DNA from: SAR202 cluster bacterium
GTDB taxonomy: Bacteria > Chloroflexota > Dehalococcoidia > UBA3495
Assembly (NCBI GenBank): GCA_009392075.1
Contig: VFHG01000169.1
Span: 1 to 6,489, forward strand
Length of the DNA: 6,489 nt
Direction: 5' to 3'
In this document: positions 4,728 through 6,489 of the stretch, piece by piece
Layout of the letters: every line of letters starts with the position of its first letter
Position numbering within the stretch: the first letter of the stretch is position 1
Program-made: the position numbers and the translations under genes
Notes under the pieces: generated by a model
Databases searched by the model: none
Told to the model about the DNA's origin: nothing
The model's input: the letters and a program-made list of their open reading frames with translations, nothing else

Positions 4728-6489
4728 TTACCGGTGTCTTACGCTCTCAAAATTGGTGGGCGTCCGGACGTCAGCAAAGTCGGCTGGCTCGAAATTGGGG
4801 TCGAGCCGCGGACCGATTGGCCATACGCCTTCATGGACGTATATCGAAGCTGCCATAGCGTTGTCCCACATGAAGTTGTAGAACTCCAGTTCCCCTGCCT
4901 CGATCTTCTTCGGGTCCACCTGCACCGCCGCTCGACCGAAGATATCATCCAACTTCGGATGGTGCGTTCCGTAGCTATAGGTCGAGGTTATCGGGTAGTT
5001 GGAGGCCCCGATGAGAGGGGTCAACCGTACGCCTACTGTGAGGCAGGTGATCCCCTGGTATTTCCGGGTGATCAAACTTGGCCTAATCGTAGCGTAAGGA
5101 ACGTTTTGTATATCGACCGAGATGCCGATAGCTTCCCAGTACTGGGCCAGTGATTGGCAGGTCTCGACCTCGGCGGGCGCTCCACGGATGGCCGGAGTCA
5201 ACGTGATGCTGAAACCATCTGGATAACCCGCTTCGTCCAACATCTGTTTGGCTTTCACAGGGTCATACTCGTAGTTCCAATCCGGGTTGGCCCTGGCTTC
5301 GTGGCCCATCCAGTCCCTCAGGGACTGGGGCTTCCCGTAGCCTGATAGAAGTGTGTCGACGATGGTCTGGCGGTCGATGGCGATGTTCATCGCCTTCCGG
5401 ACCAAAACGGCGTCCGCCCATTCCTTGGAATTTATGTCTGCATCACAAGACACCCAGGCCTGTTCACAGTTGTAATGCTCGTACTCATTGCCGTCTCTAT
5501 CCACGCCATAGGTCTGACCGTACCAGTTGATTCCGGCCTGACCGGCATTGGGTACGCCTTTCATTACTGCGCCTTCGACTTTTTCAGCCGTAGGAATAGA
5601 GTCGAAGTCCATGGCGAAGGTGTCCAGGTTACCGGTCTGGAAACCGGCCACGCGGGCCGATTCCTCTGGGATGGTCCACAATACCAACTCATCGAAGTAG
5701 GGAGTCTGGCGCCAGTGATCGTCAACGGCGTCGAACTTCCAGAATTCACCGCTGGAGTGGTCAGCTATCTCCCAGGGGCCGGTTGAAGCGATGTCTACGC
5801 TGGCCTTATCAATCCCAAGCTCTTCAGACTGCTTCTTGCTGACGGTCCAGTTACTGACGCCGCCGCCGGTGCGTAGGAACTCGTAAACCCGCGCGGGCAC
5901 CCATGGCTCGCCGGTAAAGACCTCAAAAGTGAGGTCATCGAGTATCGTCGTAGAGGCGCCGATTTCCGGGTCCTCGTCGAACCCCATGTACGATCCGATG
6001 AACCCGGCCCGGGCAAGAAGGGCGCCTTCGTAGAACATTTTAAGGGAGTAGACGGCGTCCTCTGCGGTCACCGCACCATAACCCTTGTGAAATTCCACTC
6101 CTGGTTGAATATGCCAGGTCCAGGTCAAGAAGTCGTCAGATATCTCCCAAGCTTCGGCCAGCTGGGGGGCACCCGAGAGGTCGTCTGCAACGCGTACTAG
6201 GCCTTCGCCTATGGACGTGGAGAGGAACTGAATCCTAGGGCTTGAGGCTTCTTTCGGATGGCCCTGGAAGATGCCGGTCTCCTTCGTACCATAGTTGAGA
6301 GTGCCGGCTGGCGCTGCCCGCCCTGCCGCCGGTACTTGAGTTGCTTTAGGCATTGCCGTGGGTAAAGCGGCGCTTTTGCCCTTTGACGGTACAGCCGTTG
6401 CCGCTGCCTTTGCTGGTGCCTTTGCCTTAGGCGCCGCAGGCACCGCCGTGGGCGAAGTTGAACCGCTGCTTGCTGCCGGAACCGACGTT
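4728..6489 (-). CDS. ABC transporter solute-binding protein, SBP_bac_5 (5' end outside window)
   Basis: The frame is open from the right edge to the TAA at 4730-4728, giving at least 587 codons. The GTG at 6443 is inside the tether, and in-frame residues TSVPAASSGSTSPTA lie upstream of it, so the true start, signal peptide and lipobox are beyond the window. The visible part begins with an Ala/Pro/Lys/Thr tether (to about 6310). The SBP_bac_5 body then starts at TLNYGTKETGIF and contains WTWHIQPGVEFHKGYGAVTA, TGPWEI, FQTGNLDTF, AMNIAIDRQTIVDTLLSGYG and a C-terminal VRTPTNFESVRHR. It should be an extracytoplasmic lipoprotein delivering a peptide or similar solute to an ABC permease; ligand and partner genes are not identifiable here. 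Roughly 60% of residues match the complete copy at 2322-4166 in the parts compared by eye, with one small insertion around DEDPEIGAST, so they are diverged tandem duplicates that may bind different ligands. Confidence 0.94.
   Translation of the reverse strand, partial: TSVPAASSGSTSPTAVPAAPKAKAPAKAAATAVPSKGKSAALPTAMPKATQVPAAGRAAPAGTLNYGTKETGIFQGHPKEASSPRIQFLSTSIGEGLVRVADDLSGAPQLAEAWEISDDFLTWTWHIQPGVEFHKGYGAVTAEDAVYSLKMFYEGALLARAGFIGSYMGFDEDPEIGASTTILDDLTFEVFTGEPWVPARVYEFLRTGGGVSNWTVSKKQSEELGIDKASVDIASTGPWEIADHSSGEFWKFDAVDDHWRQTPYFDELVLWTIPEESARVAGFQTGNLDTFAMDFDSIPTAEKVEGAVMKGVPNAGQAGINWYGQTYGVDRDGNEYEHYNCEQAWVSCDADINSKEWADAVLVRKAMNIAIDRQTIVDTLLSGYGKPQSLRDWMGHEARANPDWNYEYDPVKAKQMLDEAGYPDGFSITLTPAIRGAPAEVETCQSLAQYWEAIGISVDIQNVPYATIRPSLITRKYQGITCLTVGVRLTPLIGASNYPITSTYSYGTHHPKLDDIFGRAAVQVDPKKIEAGELEFYNFMWDNAMAASIYVHEGVWPIGPRLDPNFEPADFADVRTPTNFESVRHR

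Noticed and set aside
2322..6489. Long repeated DNA that might indicate a mobile element or CRISPR-like array
   Set aside because: The repetition follows codon-level similarity of paralogous binding-protein genes; no transposase, terminal repeats or regularly spaced identical repeats are present.

Overview
The window reads as bacterial, moderately GC-rich chromosomal DNA. The two large lipoproteins with Ala/Pro/Lys/Thr-rich tethers behind the lipobox, and the DUF362 gene next to a YchF-like gene, fit a Chloroflexota lineage (Dehalococcoidia or SAR202 type). This is an inference from protein style only; there is no rRNA or other phylogenetic marker here. I see no tRNA, rRNA, CRISPR array, insertion sequence or phage gene.

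Layout. On the + strand (1-2116) three genes are closely spaced and probably co-transcribed: the 3' end of a DUF362-family gene, a full-length but atypical YchF/OLA1-family P-loop NTPase, and a GNAT acetyltransferase resembling the NAT8 type. They converge on a block of - strand genes. A perfect 18-bp hairpin (2234-2271) between the two groups can end transcription from either side, and its T-tract lies on the - strand side.

The - strand block (2322-6489) holds tandem paralogous solute-binding lipoproteins of peptide/oligopeptide-type ABC transporters (SBP_bac_5 family): one complete copy (2322-4166, GTG start) and one copy whose N-terminus lies beyond the right edge (4728 to >6489). Between them, in what looks like intergenic DNA, lies a decayed fragment of a third copy (about 4327-4590). 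It aligns without gaps over 88 codons to both intact genes but carries two in-frame amber codons and lacks both ends. The AT-rich stretch between this relic and the complete copy holds an 11-bp inverted repeat, two 14-bp direct repeats and a plausible promoter for the complete copy.

How they work together. The binding proteins should be anchored outside the cytoplasmic membrane and deliver a solute, probably a peptide or similar small molecule, to a permease/ATPase complex. No permease or ATPase gene is in the window. The + strand genes have no evident functional link to the binding proteins. The points most worth a second look are the relic third paralog and the YchF-like protein, which keeps its P-loop and NxxE motif but has lost the usual G2 and G3 motifs.
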